Shown here: positions 16,716 to 24,933 of the stretch, piece by piece
Position numbering within the stretch: the first letter of the stretch is position 1
How the letters are laid out: each line of letters opens with the position of its first letter
DNA from: Acidimicrobiia bacterium
Lineage (GTDB): Bacteria; Actinomycetota; Acidimicrobiia; Acidimicrobiales; CATQHL01
NCBI GenBank assembly: GCA_009835395.1
Contig: VXXM01000019.1
Coordinates: 1 to 41,987 of the forward strand
Direction: 5' to 3'
Length of the DNA: 41,987 nucleotides
Notes under the pieces: generated by a model
Told to the model about the DNA's origin: nothing
Databases searched by the model: none
Seen by the model: only the letters and a program-made list of their open reading frames with translations
Program-made: the position numbers and the translations under genes

Positions 16716-18833
16716 TCAGCCGGTCGTCTCCGGGACGACGATGTCGCCGCGGATAATGGCCTGCTTGAACTCCTCGAGTTGCGGGATGATGTCGTTGATG
16801 AAGCCACCGGAGATGGAGTAGCCCACCCCGTTGACCGACAGGTCGAAGACCGTGAGACCGCCGCTGAACGTACCGTTCACGACTGCCTCGATGGTGTTGT
16901 AGACGGCCACGTCCACCCGCTTCAGCATCGAGGAGAGGATGTACGGCCGTACCTCTTCGGCGGACGTCCAGTACTGGTCGGAGTCCACACCGATGGCCCA
17001 CACCTTGGAATCGCCGGCCTCGCTGAACTCCTTGGCCGCCTCGAACAGGCCTGCGCCCGTTCCGCCCGCGGCGTGGTAGATGACGTCCGCGCCGGCCTCG
17101 TACATGGACTGGCCGATGATCTTGCCCTCGGCGGGCTGTGACCAGCCGTCGAAGTCCGGAGGTTCGGTGACATAGGCGGCGAGGATCTCGATGTTCGGAT
17201 CCACCGCATAGACGCCCGCCTCGAAGCCTGCGTGGAACTTCCGGATGATCGGGATGTCCACGCCGCCGATGAACCCGACCGTGCCGGTGTTCGACTTCAG
17301 TGCCGCAGCGGCGCCCACGAGGAACGAGCCCTCGTGCTCGGCGAAGGTCAGTCCGGCGAGATTCGGGAGCTCCGCGGGGAAGCTGTCGATGATGCCGAAG
17401 TAGGTGTCGGGGTTGTTGGTCGCCACCTCGGTGATGGACTCACCGAACAGGAAGCCCACGCCGATCACAAGGTCGGCGCCGTCGGCGGAGAGCTGCAGCA
17501 GTTCCGCGCGGTTGGAGCCGTCGGGGTTGGGGGAGGACTCCTGCGGGTTTATCCGCAGGAAGTCGGCCGCCCGGTCGAGGCCCGCCGCCGCCGAGTCGTT
17601 GAATGACTGGTCGCCGCGCCCGCCGATGTCGAACACCAGCGCCGCGGTGACGTCCTCGCCGCCGCCGCGCTCGGTGGTCTCGGGCACCACGATGGTGCCG
17701 CCCACGATGGCTTCCTTGAACCTCTCCAGCTCGGGCACGATGTCGTCCACGAAGCCGCCCGTGGTGGAGTAGCCGACGCCGTCCACGGCCAGGTTGAAGA
17801 CCGTCGTGCCGCCGGTGAAGTCGCCGTTGACGACCGACTCGATGGTGTTGTAGACGGCCACGTCCACGCGCTTGAGCATGGAGGTGAGGATGTACGGACG
17901 GACCTCCTCGGCGGAGGTGTTGTACTGGTCGGAGTCCACGCCAATGGCCCAGACCTTGGAGCCGCCGGCCTCGCTGAACTCCTTGGCCGCCTCGAACAGC
18001 CCGGCGCCCGTGCCGCCGGCCGCGTGGTAGATGACGTCCGCGCCGGCCTCGTACATGGACTGGCCGATGATCTTGCCCTCGGCGGGCTGTGACCAGCCGT
18101 CGAAGTCCGGCGGCTCGGTGACGTAGGCGTCGAGGATCCGGATGTTCGGATCCACGGCGTGGACGCCCGCCTCGAAGCCTGCGTGGAACTTCCGGATGAG
18201 CGGGATGTCCACGCCACCGATGAAGCCGACCGTGCCGGTGTTGGACTTTAGCGCCGCAGCGGCGCCCACGAGGAACGAGCCCTCGTGCTCGGCGAAGACC
18301 AGCCCGGCGAGGTTGTCGGTGCCCTCCGGGGCGCTGTCGATGATGCCGAAGAGCGTGTCGGGGTTGTTGGCGGCCACCTCGGCGATGGACTCGCCGAACA
18401 GGAAGCCCACGCCGATCACCAATTCGGCGCCGTCGGCGGACAGCTGCAGCAGTTCAGCGCGGTTGGAGCCGTCGGGGTTCGGCGAGGCCTCGGTGGTGTT
18501 CACACCCAACTCGGCGGCCGCCCTGTCCAGGCCTGCTGCGGCCGAGTCGTTGAACGACTGGTCGCCGCGCCCACCGATGTCGAACACCAGCGCCGCGGTG
18601 ATGTCCTCGGCGCCCGGCGGTGGCGGTGGCGGCGGCTCCGCCGGCGCATCTGCCGGTGCCTCCGCATCTGCGTCGGCGGGTGCCGGAGCAGGCGCGTCCG
18701 CCGCTCCGTCATCGGCCGCCGGCGCCGGCGCCGCCGGCGCGGTCGTCGTGGGCTCGTCGTCGCCGCCGCACGCCGCGGCGACCAGCACGGTAGCCAGCAG
18801 GATCGCCAGCAGCCCAGTGAATCCTCGTCTCAT
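16716..18833 (-). CDS. Lipoprotein with two tandem Bmp nucleoside-binding domains
   Basis: 705-residue surface lipoprotein, the substrate receptor of the adjoining ABC importer. Signal peptide residues 1-21 end in a lipobox-like VAAAC (Cys22). A long Ala/Pro/Asp linker with a poly-Pro stretch runs to about 75. Two full Bmp (Med/PnrA-like) domains follow, about 77-393 and 394-705, each with the same opening (TAALVFDIGGRGDQSFND), IGVGFLFGES, AEHEGSFLVGAAAALKSNTG and GWSQPAEGKIIGQSM. The copies are offset by exactly 317 codons (951 bp), and some DNA stretches are nearly identical, for example 17101-17159 against 18052-18110. Usual Bmp receptors have one domain of about 330 residues. PnrA-type relatives bind purine nucleosides. 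ATG at 18833 begins a typical lipoprotein signal. Confidence 0.93.
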   Translation of the reverse strand: MRRGFTGLLAILLATVLVAAACGGDDEPTTTAPAAPAPAADDGAADAPAPAPADADAEAPADAPAEPPPPPPPGAEDITAALVFDIGGRGDQSFNDSAAAGLDRAAAELGVNTTEASPNPDGSNRAELLQLSADGAELVIGVGFLFGESIAEVAANNPDTLFGIIDSAPEGTDNLAGLVFAEHEGSFLVGAAAALKSNTGTVGFIGGVDIPLIRKFHAGFEAGVHAVDPNIRILDAYVTEPPDFDGWSQPAEGKIIGQSMYEAGADVIYHAAGGTGAGLFEAAKEFSEAGGSKVWAIGVDSDQYNTSAEEVRPYILTSMLKRVDVAVYNTIESVVNGDFTGGTTVFNLAVDGVGYSTTGGFVDDIVPELERFKEAIVGGTIVVPETTERGGGEDVTAALVFDIGGRGDQSFNDSAAAGLDRAADFLRINPQESSPNPDGSNRAELLQLSADGADLVIGVGFLFGESITEVATNNPDTYFGIIDSFPAELPNLAGLTFAEHEGSFLVGAAAALKSNTGTVGFIGGVDIPIIRKFHAGFEAGVYAVDPNIEILAAYVTEPPDFDGWSQPAEGKIIGQSMYEAGADVIYHAAGGTGAGLFEAAKEFSEAGDSKVWAIGVDSDQYWTSAEEVRPYILSSMLKRVDVAVYNTIEAVVNGTFSGGLTVFDLSVNGVGYSISGGFINDIIPQLEEFKQAIIRGDIVVPETTG

Positions 18834-19139
18834 TTTCTCTCGCTTCTCCTTGCGGTTCTCGGCTCAGGGGCGTTCGCCCTCTCCCGTGTGCGACGGATCG
18901 CGAATGCCTCCCCGCAGGGAGGCTCACCCGCTGGTTCGCGGGGATCCGGATCGGATCACGCCCCGCCGACGCAGGCAGACTATCCGCGGTCGGCGACACG
19001 CGTTGCTCGCTGTGCCGCCGGCGCGGGACACGCGTTCTGGCGGCCGAACCGGCGGGATAGCCTGCAATCGGAATCCGGCGCGACGGCGGTCGGGGCGACC
19101 CGCTCCGGCGGCCTGCGCCCCGAGGTGACGAGGCCACCC
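18834..19139. other. Divergent intergenic region with leader hairpins
   Basis: This 306-bp region separates the minus-strand nucleoside operon from the plus-strand diiron gene and should hold both promoters, although I see no convincing -35/-10 pair. In the leader of the nucleoside operon two hairpins lie close together: GCCTCCC-CGCA-GGGAGGC (18906-18923) and CCCGC with GCGGG (18927-18942). I could not match them to a riboswitch class that I can recall, so regulation through this leader remains a possibility only. Confidence 0.4.
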
Positions 19140-20258
19140 ATGACGAGCAGCGAGCACCGCAGCGACGCCGCAATCCTCGGGCGGATGTCGGTCAACGACG
19201 TGGACACGATCGTGGACATCTGCCGCGCGAACCCCTACTCCACCGAGACGGAGCACATCGTTCCCGACGCCTCCGACGCCCTGTTCACCTGGGACTACGA
19301 CAAGGGCGCCCGTCCCAAGCTGGAGAAGCTCTACGAGAAGGGCAAGACGTCGCAGTGGAACGCCAACGATCTGCCCTGGCACCTGGAGGTGGACCCCCGC
19401 ACGATCTTCCGGGTGGGCGACCAGTTGCCGCCGACCCGTGAGGACATGGCCGGCGATCCCTCCTCGCCGCTGCACAAGTGGGGCGACAAGGAGTGGGAGG
19501 AGTACCGCACCGAGGCCATCGCCTGGCGGCTCAGCCAGTTCCTGCACGGCGAGCAGGGCGCGCTGCTGTGCACGGCCAAGATCGTCGAGACCGTGCCGTG
19601 GATCGATGCCAAGTACTACGCCGCCACCCAGGTGGTGGACGAGGCCCGCCACGTGGAGGTCTTCGGGCGCTACCTGCGCACCAAGCTGAACAGCGAGTAC
19701 CCCATCAACCCGCACCTGCGGCTGCTGCTGGACGACATCATCAACGACAGCCGCTGGGACATGACCTACCTGGGCATGCAGATCATGGTGGAGGGCCTGG
19801 CCCTGGCCGCCTTCGGGTTCATGCACGCCGGCACCGAGGAGCCCCTGCTGCGGCAGCTGCTGCGCTACGTCATGGCCGACGAGGCCCGTCACGTGGCCTT
19901 CGGCGTGCTGAGCCTGCAGGAGTACTACAGCCACCTCACGCAGGCGGAGATCCGCGAGCGGCAGGAGTTCGCCTTCGAGGCAGCGGTGCGCATGCGCGAC
20001 CGGTTCCTGTCACAGGAGGTGTACGAGCGGCTCGGCGTGCCCGTGCGGCCGATGGTGGAACTGCTGCTGAACCTCCCGCCCGAACGGAGCGCCTTCCAGA
20101 GGATGCTCTTCTCCAAGATCGTTCCCAACTGCCGCAAGCTCGGCCTGCTGGATGCCGGCGACGGCTGGCTGCGCGAGCGCTTCACCGAGATCGGCGTCAT
20201 CGAGTTCGAGCACCATGTCGACACCTCGGAGGAGTACGAGGAGTTCGTCGCCGCCTAG
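19140..20258 (+). CDS. Ferritin-like diiron protein, possible oxygenase
   Basis: 372-residue helical protein of the ferritin superfamily with a complete carboxylate-bridged diiron site: Glu138 (HGEQ), Glu168 and His171 (DEARH), Glu218 (VEGLAL), Glu248 and His251 (DEARHVAFG). The two-fold E...ExxH pattern and length fit AurF-like or R2-like diiron oxygenases more than storage ferritins. No signal peptide is present. ATG at 19140 follows GAGG with a six-base gap. The stop shares a CTAG with the convergent DUF393 gene. The substrate is unknown; a hydroxylase, desaturase-like or N-oxygenase role would be a guess. Confidence 0.78.
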   Translation: MTSSEHRSDAAILGRMSVNDVDTIVDICRANPYSTETEHIVPDASDALFTWDYDKGARPKLEKLYEKGKTSQWNANDLPWHLEVDPRTIFRVGDQLPPTREDMAGDPSSPLHKWGDKEWEEYRTEAIAWRLSQFLHGEQGALLCTAKIVETVPWIDAKYYAATQVVDEARHVEVFGRYLRTKLNSEYPINPHLRLLLDDIINDSRWDMTYLGMQIMVEGLALAAFGFMHAGTEEPLLRQLLRYVMADEARHVAFGVLSLQEYYSHLTQAEIRERQEFAFEAAVRMRDRFLSQEVYERLGVPVRPMVELLLNLPPERSAFQRMLFSKIVPNCRKLGLLDAGDGWLRERFTEIGVIEFEHHVDTSEEYEEFVAA

Positions 20259-20665
20259 TCCGAGAACGCGGCGCCGCCCCGTTGGGTTCTCTTGAGGCAG
20301 TTCTTGCAACCAAGGCGATGGCGGTTGCGGGCGATGAGCTCGTAGACGCCTGCGGCGAGGAGTGACACTCCGGGCCGGATCAGCAACCGGCCGAGGTGGC
20401 TCCAAGTGCCACCGCAGGCTCGCAGCGACTCGGCGATGGCTCGGTGGCCGCGGTGGTGCGCGCCGTCCGTGTCGATCCACCATGCCGCATCGGTCGCCTG
20501 CTGCTCGCTGAGTCCGACGGCGGCAAGATCGGCCTGCTGGGACGCGAGAACGAACGTGCCGGCGGGGAGGCGGGTGGCGATCCAATCGGCGCAGCGCCTG
20601 CAGAAGTCGCAGTCGCCGTCGTAGATGAGCGTCGGAGATGCCTCCGAGCCGATCGGGGATGCCAT
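20255..20665 (-). CDS. DCC-family thiol-disulfide protein (DUF393)
   Basis: 136-residue protein of the DUF393/DCC family (YuxK-like), named for its N-terminal D-x-x-C-x-x-C motif, here IYDGDCDFCRRCADW. Known members are predicted thioredoxin-fold oxidoreductases, mostly uncharacterised. A hydrophobic C-terminal part (GRLLIRPGVSLLAAGVYELIARNRHRLG) and a second Cys pair, CKNC, follow. ATG at 20665 is the only reasonable start. Its stop overlaps the diiron gene stop tail-to-tail. Confidence 0.8.
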   Translation of the reverse strand: MASPIGSEASPTLIYDGDCDFCRRCADWIATRLPAGTFVLASQQADLAAVGLSEQQATDAAWWIDTDGAHHRGHRAIAESLRACGGTWSHLGRLLIRPGVSLLAAGVYELIARNRHRLGCKNCLKRTQRGGAAFSD

Positions 20666-20697
20666 GGATCGGCGGCGCTGATGGAGCCGCCCTCGAG

Positions 20698-20787
20698 CTA
20701 GGAGTTGCGGCCCAGGTTGGGCTTGCGTCCGTGGTTCGCCTTCTTGCGCCGGGCGTTGGCCCGCTTGCGCTGTGTGCGCTTCGACAT
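20698..20787 (-). CDS. bL37-like small ribosomal protein
   Basis: 29-residue, extremely basic peptide (MSKRTQRKRANARRKKANHG...). It resembles the tiny mycobacterial large-subunit protein bL37, sharing the K-A-N-H-G-[KR]-[KR]-P-N core and the Arg/Lys-rich N-terminus. ATG at 20787 is preceded by GGGAGG six bases upstream, an ideal ribosome-binding site, which supports translation despite the length. It lies alone between the DUF393 and GTPase genes. The bL37 match is from memory of that protein and needs alignment. Confidence 0.72.
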   Translation of the reverse strand: MSKRTQRKRANARRKKANHGRKPNLGRNS

Positions 20788-20894
20788 CGCTACCTCCCGG
20801 AGGGTCAGCCTACCGGTGGCGGTCCCGCAAGCCCGCAGTCCCGGCGGGACGCCCCGGCGTGCCGCGCGGCCGCCCCGGTACGCTGCGTCCCGCT

Positions 20895-21971
20895 GTGCAG
20901 CGATTCGGGCTCGTCGGCCTGCCCAACTCCGGAAAGTCATCGCTCTTCAACGCGCTGACCGGTGGCGACTCGCCGGTGGCGCCCTACGCCTTCACCACCG
21001 TGGACACGCACGTCGGCGAGGCCAAGGTGGCCGACGGGCGGCTCGATCTGGTCGCCGCCACGAGCGGTTCGGCCAAGGTCACCCCTGCGACCGTGCAGTT
21101 CAGCGACATCGGTGGGCTGGCTTCGGGAGCGGCTCGTGGCGAGGGTCTCGGCAACCGGTTCCTCGGCGGCATCCGCGAGGTCGACGCCGTGGTTCTGGTC
21201 CTGCGCGCCTTCGCCGGCGAGGAGGTCGAGGGTGTCGACGATCCGCTGGAGTCGCTGCTCGCCCTGGAGCTGGAACTGAGCTTGGCCGACCTCGAGAGCC
21301 TCGAGCGCCAGGTGGACAGGAAGCGCCGGCAGGCCAAGGGCGACGCCGCGATCGGTCCCGAGGTGGAGCGGATGCAGCGAGCCGCGGCCGCTCTCGCCGC
21401 CGGCACGCCGCTGTGGCGCAGCGCTCTGCCGATCTCCGAGCGGGAACTTCTGGGCCCATGCTTCCTGCTCACCAACAAGCCCGTCGTCGCCGTCGTCAAC
21501 ATTGACGAGGAGGCGCTGGCAGCCGAGGTCGAGGCCGCGGTCACCGGGGTGAGCTCGGCGTTGGACGGCGCAGAGACGCTTGCGGTGTGCGCCCGTCTGG
21601 AGGCCGAGGTGGCGGAACTGCCCGAGACCGAGCGGGCCGAGATGGCCGCGAGCCTCGGCCTCGGGGAGGGGGCCCTGGCACGGCTCGTGGCCGCCTCGTA
21701 CCGCGCCCTCGGCTTGCGCACGTTCTTCACCACCGCACCCAAGGAGACCCGAGCGTGGCCGTTCGCCGCCGGAAGCACCGCCGATGTCTGCGCCGGGCTG
21801 GTCCACACGGACTTCCAGCGGGGGTTCATCCGCGCCGAGACCATCCAGTGGGCCGAGCTGCTGGAAGCCGGCTCTTGGTCCGCCGCCCGCGCCGCCGGGA
21901 GGCTGCGCGCCGAGGGTCGCAGCTACCGGGTGCAGGACGGCGACGTGCTGGAGATCCGCTTCAACGTCTAG
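20895..21971 (+). CDS. ychF: YchF/OLA1-type GTP/ATP-binding protein
   Basis: 358-residue translation-associated P-loop NTPase (YchF, Obg-related), which in other bacteria binds ribosomes and hydrolyses ATP. It has G1 GLPNSGKSS (about 7-15), G2/G3 region FSDIGGLASGAARGEGLGNRFL, a charged coiled-coil insertion (about 125-170), the N-I-D-E element replacing the usual NKxD, and the C-terminal TGS/DUF933 domain with FFTTAPKETRAW and HTDFQRGFIRAE. GTG at 20895 gives the expected family start; no clear ribosome-binding site is seen. It overlaps the convergent hemH gene by 11 bp. Confidence 0.92.
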   Translation: MQRFGLVGLPNSGKSSLFNALTGGDSPVAPYAFTTVDTHVGEAKVADGRLDLVAATSGSAKVTPATVQFSDIGGLASGAARGEGLGNRFLGGIREVDAVVLVLRAFAGEEVEGVDDPLESLLALELELSLADLESLERQVDRKRRQAKGDAAIGPEVERMQRAAAALAAGTPLWRSALPISERELLGPCFLLTNKPVVAVVNIDEEALAAEVEAAVTGVSSALDGAETLAVCARLEAEVAELPETERAEMAASLGLGEGALARLVAASYRALGLRTFFTTAPKETRAWPFAAGSTADVCAGLVHTDFQRGFIRAETIQWAELLEAGSWSAARAAGRLRAEGRSYRVQDGDVLEIRFNV

Positions 21972-22998
21972 AGCAGCAGTCGGTGGCGCAGAAGTCGGGC
22001 CACGGACCTGCGTTTCCCAGAGCGCGGCGCGGGACGCCCGGGTCGAGCCGCTCGCGGATCAACTCCACGATCATGTCCACGAAGGCGGGGTGGGTGCCGA
22101 CGGTGGGCGAGCGCTCCAAGCGCATACCGAGCGCCGCAGCGGCGCCGGCGGCTTCGTCGTCCAGGTCGTGGATCACCTCCATGTGATCCGACACGAAACC
22201 CAACGGCACGAGAACCACGTCGCCGACGCCCTCCCGGTGGAGCGCCTCGAGATGGTCCACCACATCGGGCTCGAGCCAGGGGTCGCTCGGCGGACCGCTG
22301 CGGCTCTGGTAGACGAGGTCCCAGCCGTGCGCATCTTCCACGCCCGTCGGCACGCGCGCGGCGATCAGCGAGGCCGCCTCGCGCAACTGGCGCTCGTACG
22401 GTGCGCCGGCCGCCATGGCCGTCGGGATGCTGTGCGCCGAGAACACCAGGCGCGCCGGCCCCGTCGAGTGGGCTCCCGCGAGGCGGGACAGCGCGCCTCG
22501 CACGCCCTCGGCCATGGGTTCGATGAACCCGGGGTGGTTCCAGTAGAGGCGCAGCTTGTGGATCTCCGGTGCGCCGTCGCAGCCGGCGATGGCCCGAGCG
22601 ATGTCCTCGCGATACTGGCGGCAGCCCGAGTACGAGCCGAATGCCGAGGTCACGAAGGCCAGGGACCGGCGGACACCATCGGCCCGCATCGCCTCCACCA
22701 CCTCGGCCAGCATGGGGTGCCAGTTGCGGTTGCCCCAGTAGACGGGCAGGTCCACACCGGCTTTGCGGAGAGCCGAGTCCAATGCGGCCACCAGCCGACG
22801 ATTCTGGTCGTTGATCGGGCTCCGACCCCCGCGCCGCAGGTAGTGCTCGGCCACCTCCTCCAGCCGCCGGGTGGGGACGCCGCGGCCGCGGGTCACGTTG
22901 CGGAGGAAGGGCATGACCTCCTCAGGATCCTCCGGGCCGCCGAAGGAAACGACGACGACGGCGTCGTAGTCCGGGGGCGCAGCGGTGTCGAGAGCCAT
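21961..22998 (-). CDS. hemH: Ferrochelatase (coproporphyrin type likely)
   Basis: 345-residue enzyme inserting Fe2+ into a porphyrin; in actinobacteria the usual substrate is coproporphyrin III (cpfC nomenclature). It shows VVSFGGPEDPEEVMPFLRNVTRG at the start, the metal-binding His189 in SAHSIP, and Glu274 in FVSDHMEV. Cys126 (YSGCRQY) and Cys337, Cys341 and Cys342 near the end form a four-cysteine set like the [2Fe-2S] ligands of other actinobacterial ferrochelatases. ATG at 22998 fits the family N-terminus although the ribosome-binding site is weak. Confidence 0.92.
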   Translation of the reverse strand: MALDTAAPPDYDAVVVVSFGGPEDPEEVMPFLRNVTRGRGVPTRRLEEVAEHYLRRGGRSPINDQNRRLVAALDSALRKAGVDLPVYWGNRNWHPMLAEVVEAMRADGVRRSLAFVTSAFGSYSGCRQYREDIARAIAGCDGAPEIHKLRLYWNHPGFIEPMAEGVRGALSRLAGAHSTGPARLVFSAHSIPTAMAAGAPYERQLREAASLIAARVPTGVEDAHGWDLVYQSRSGPPSDPWLEPDVVDHLEALHREGVGDVVLVPLGFVSDHMEVIHDLDDEAAGAAAALGMRLERSPTVGTHPAFVDMIVELIRERLDPGVPRRALGNAGPWPDFCATDCCSRR

Positions 22999-23135
22999 CA
23001 ACCGACACCGTAGGCAGGCGCGCCCTGCAGCGCGCGCTCCGGGGCGCGCGGGCTGATCGGCGCCTCCCGACGGCGCCACCGGGAAGCGGTTGGATTTGGA
23101 GGTCGTACCAGCGACGCGGTAGGGAGATTGCACTG

Positions 23136-24032
23136 ATGGTCACGAATAATGCGTCCCGTCGCCCCAGGCGCTGGGGCTGGCTCACCGCGGTCGCGGTGGT
23201 GGCTGGTACTGCCGCGCTCGCTTCCGGCGCCACTGCGCAGGAGTCGGCGGTTGAAGACGTGCCGCCGTACACGAACCCCCGGCTGGCCGAGCAGGACCTT
23301 GCTTGGTCGGAGGAGAATCTGGAAGCGGCCAAACGCAGACTGGCACAGCGCACCCAGGAGTTCGATCTGCTCGTCTCGGAGGCCTCCGACCTCGTCGGGC
23401 TCGAGCAGAGCCTGGTCAACGACGTGATCGAGGCCCGGAACCGTGCCGCGGAATTCCTCGTCGTCTCCTACATGACCGGGCGGTTCGGCGCGCTCACCGC
23501 CGAGTTGCTGGCCCTCGAGCACCTCATCGACGCGCTCTACCTGCAGAATCTGGTGGCGGCGCGGGCCACTGCCATCGCCGACGCCTACAGCGACTACGAC
23601 CGCCTGCTGGCCGAGGCCGGGGATCGCCTGCTCTTCGTGCTCGATCGCATCGAGGTGGTGCATCGCGACATCCAGTTGGCGCACCGCGACATCCCGCTGC
23701 TCGAGGAGCGGCTCGCCGAGGCCCGCTGGGTGGCTTCGGTGGCGGGGATCCACGGCGAGGCCGAGGCCGAACTGGCCCGCCGGGGGCGGCGTGATCCCAC
23801 GCCGGCTCAGTGGGAGGCGCTACGGCAGTGCGAGGCGTCCGGCAACTACCTCGTCAACACCGGCAACGGCTACTACGGCGCCTACCAGTTCGATCAGCCG
23901 ACCTGGGAGTCGGTCGGCGGCACCGGCCGCCCACACTGGGCGGAACCCGTCGTGCAGGATGCGCGTGCGCGGCTCCTGTACGCCCGCCGGGGTTGGCAGC
24001 CCTGGCCGATCTGCGGTCGTCACCTGCGCTGA
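23136..24032 (+). CDS. Secreted Rpf-like muralytic protein with coiled coil
   Basis: 298-residue exported protein ending in a transglycosylase-like (resuscitation-promoting factor) domain that cuts peptidoglycan. A signal peptide (basic N-terminus, hydrophobic residues about 14-33, cleavage near ATAQ) is followed by a long helical, heptad-rich region (45-210), probably coiled coil. The Rpf domain occupies about 222-298: QWEALRQCEASGNY with Cys232 and catalytic Glu233, GYYGAYQFDQPTWESVGG, and WPICGRH with the disulfide partner. ATG at 23136 has AGGGAG nine bases upstream. The coiled coil may tether or regulate it, as in other septal hydrolases. Confidence 0.88.
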   Translation: MVTNNASRRPRRWGWLTAVAVVAGTAALASGATAQESAVEDVPPYTNPRLAEQDLAWSEENLEAAKRRLAQRTQEFDLLVSEASDLVGLEQSLVNDVIEARNRAAEFLVVSYMTGRFGALTAELLALEHLIDALYLQNLVAARATAIADAYSDYDRLLAEAGDRLLFVLDRIEVVHRDIQLAHRDIPLLEERLAEARWVASVAGIHGEAEAELARRGRRDPTPAQWEALRQCEASGNYLVNTGNGYYGAYQFDQPTWESVGGTGRPHWAEPVVQDARARLLYARRGWQPWPICGRHLR

Positions 24033-24122
24033 GACTCACCGGCCCGAGTGCGCCGTTCAACCGCCCGGGGGTGCGCATCGGTGGCCGGCGGGCGGCCGCC
24101 GACCGCGGCGAAGTGCGGCGAT

Positions 24123-24833
24123 CTAAGCGGAGGCGGGCCTTGCTCGCCGGGCCTCCATGAGAGCCGCCGCGTTGCGGATGATCGTGTCGGCAAGCCCCCG
24201 GCAGGTCGCCTGACGCGTCTTGGCGAACGCCGCGGCGTCGAGTCGCCGGGCGAGTTCGGCCGCCGCCTGCACGGCATCGCCTGTGGCGTCGGCTGAGCCG
24301 GCGCGGTCCAGGAAGCCGGCGTCGGTGGCCTCCGCGGGGCTGTAGACCTGCGCCGTGTTGCAGGCCGCGGTGAAGTGGCGGGGCGAGAGGCGGGCTCGTG
24401 CCAGCTCCACCACCAGTTCCGGGAGGGCAATGCCGATCGCCACCTCGTTGAGACCGATCTTGAAGTCGCCCGCCGAGCAGATGCGGATGTCGGAGCACAG
24501 CAGCAGCACGGCTCCCGCGGCCAGGGCGTGCCCGGTGCAGGACGCCACGACCGGCTTAGGGAACTCGGCGAGCCGCAGGAAGGTCTCGGTGCCCTTGTGG
24601 AGCAGCTCCATGGCGGCACGGCCGCCGGTGCGCATCACATTGAGGTCCAGCCCGGCGCAGAACACCCCCGGCCGCCCCGCCAGCACAACGGCGCCGGCCT
24701 CGGCCTCCGCGGCGTCGAGGGCACCCCACAGGTCGCCGAGGAGAGCGGGGGTCAGCGCGTTGACCTTGCCGTCGTCGATCTCGAGGAGCGCGACGTCGCC
24801 GACGAGACTCATAGTGACCGGGGACTCGCTCAC
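24123..24833 (-). CDS. Enoyl-CoA hydratase/isomerase family protein
   Basis: 236-residue crotonase-superfamily protein acting on an acyl-CoA. Oxyanion-hole segments are FCAGLDLNVM and TGHALAAGAVLLLCSDIRI; the following NEVAIGIALPELVVEL places the residues that usually carry the catalytic Glu pair. GTG at 24833 is chosen because GGGAG lies about seven bases upstream; an ATG seven codons further in is possible. Hydratase, isomerase or hydrolase activity cannot be told apart. It stands alone between an Rpf gene and an Fe-S gene. Confidence 0.82.
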   Translation of the reverse strand: MSESPVTMSLVGDVALLEIDDGKVNALTPALLGDLWGALDAAEAEAGAVVLAGRPGVFCAGLDLNVMRTGGRAAMELLHKGTETFLRLAEFPKPVVASCTGHALAAGAVLLLCSDIRICSAGDFKIGLNEVAIGIALPELVVELARARLSPRHFTAACNTAQVYSPAEATDAGFLDRAGSADATGDAVQAAAELARRLDAAAFAKTRQATCRGLADTIIRNAAALMEARRARPASA

Positions 24834-24933
24834 GCCGGACTCCCTTGCTTCTCTCGACCCCGATGTGCCCTTCTCGCCGTCCACGCCGCTCTAGGGGCGG
24901 GCCGAGCGAGCCGGAGCCTATATCCTGCCCCGT

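Noticed and set aside
22999..23135. A possible c-di-AMP (ydaO) riboswitch before the Rpf-like gene
   Set aside because: Such riboswitches precede many rpf genes in actinobacteria, but the conserved cores are not seen here. Only a short GGCGCC palindrome (23059-23077) is present.
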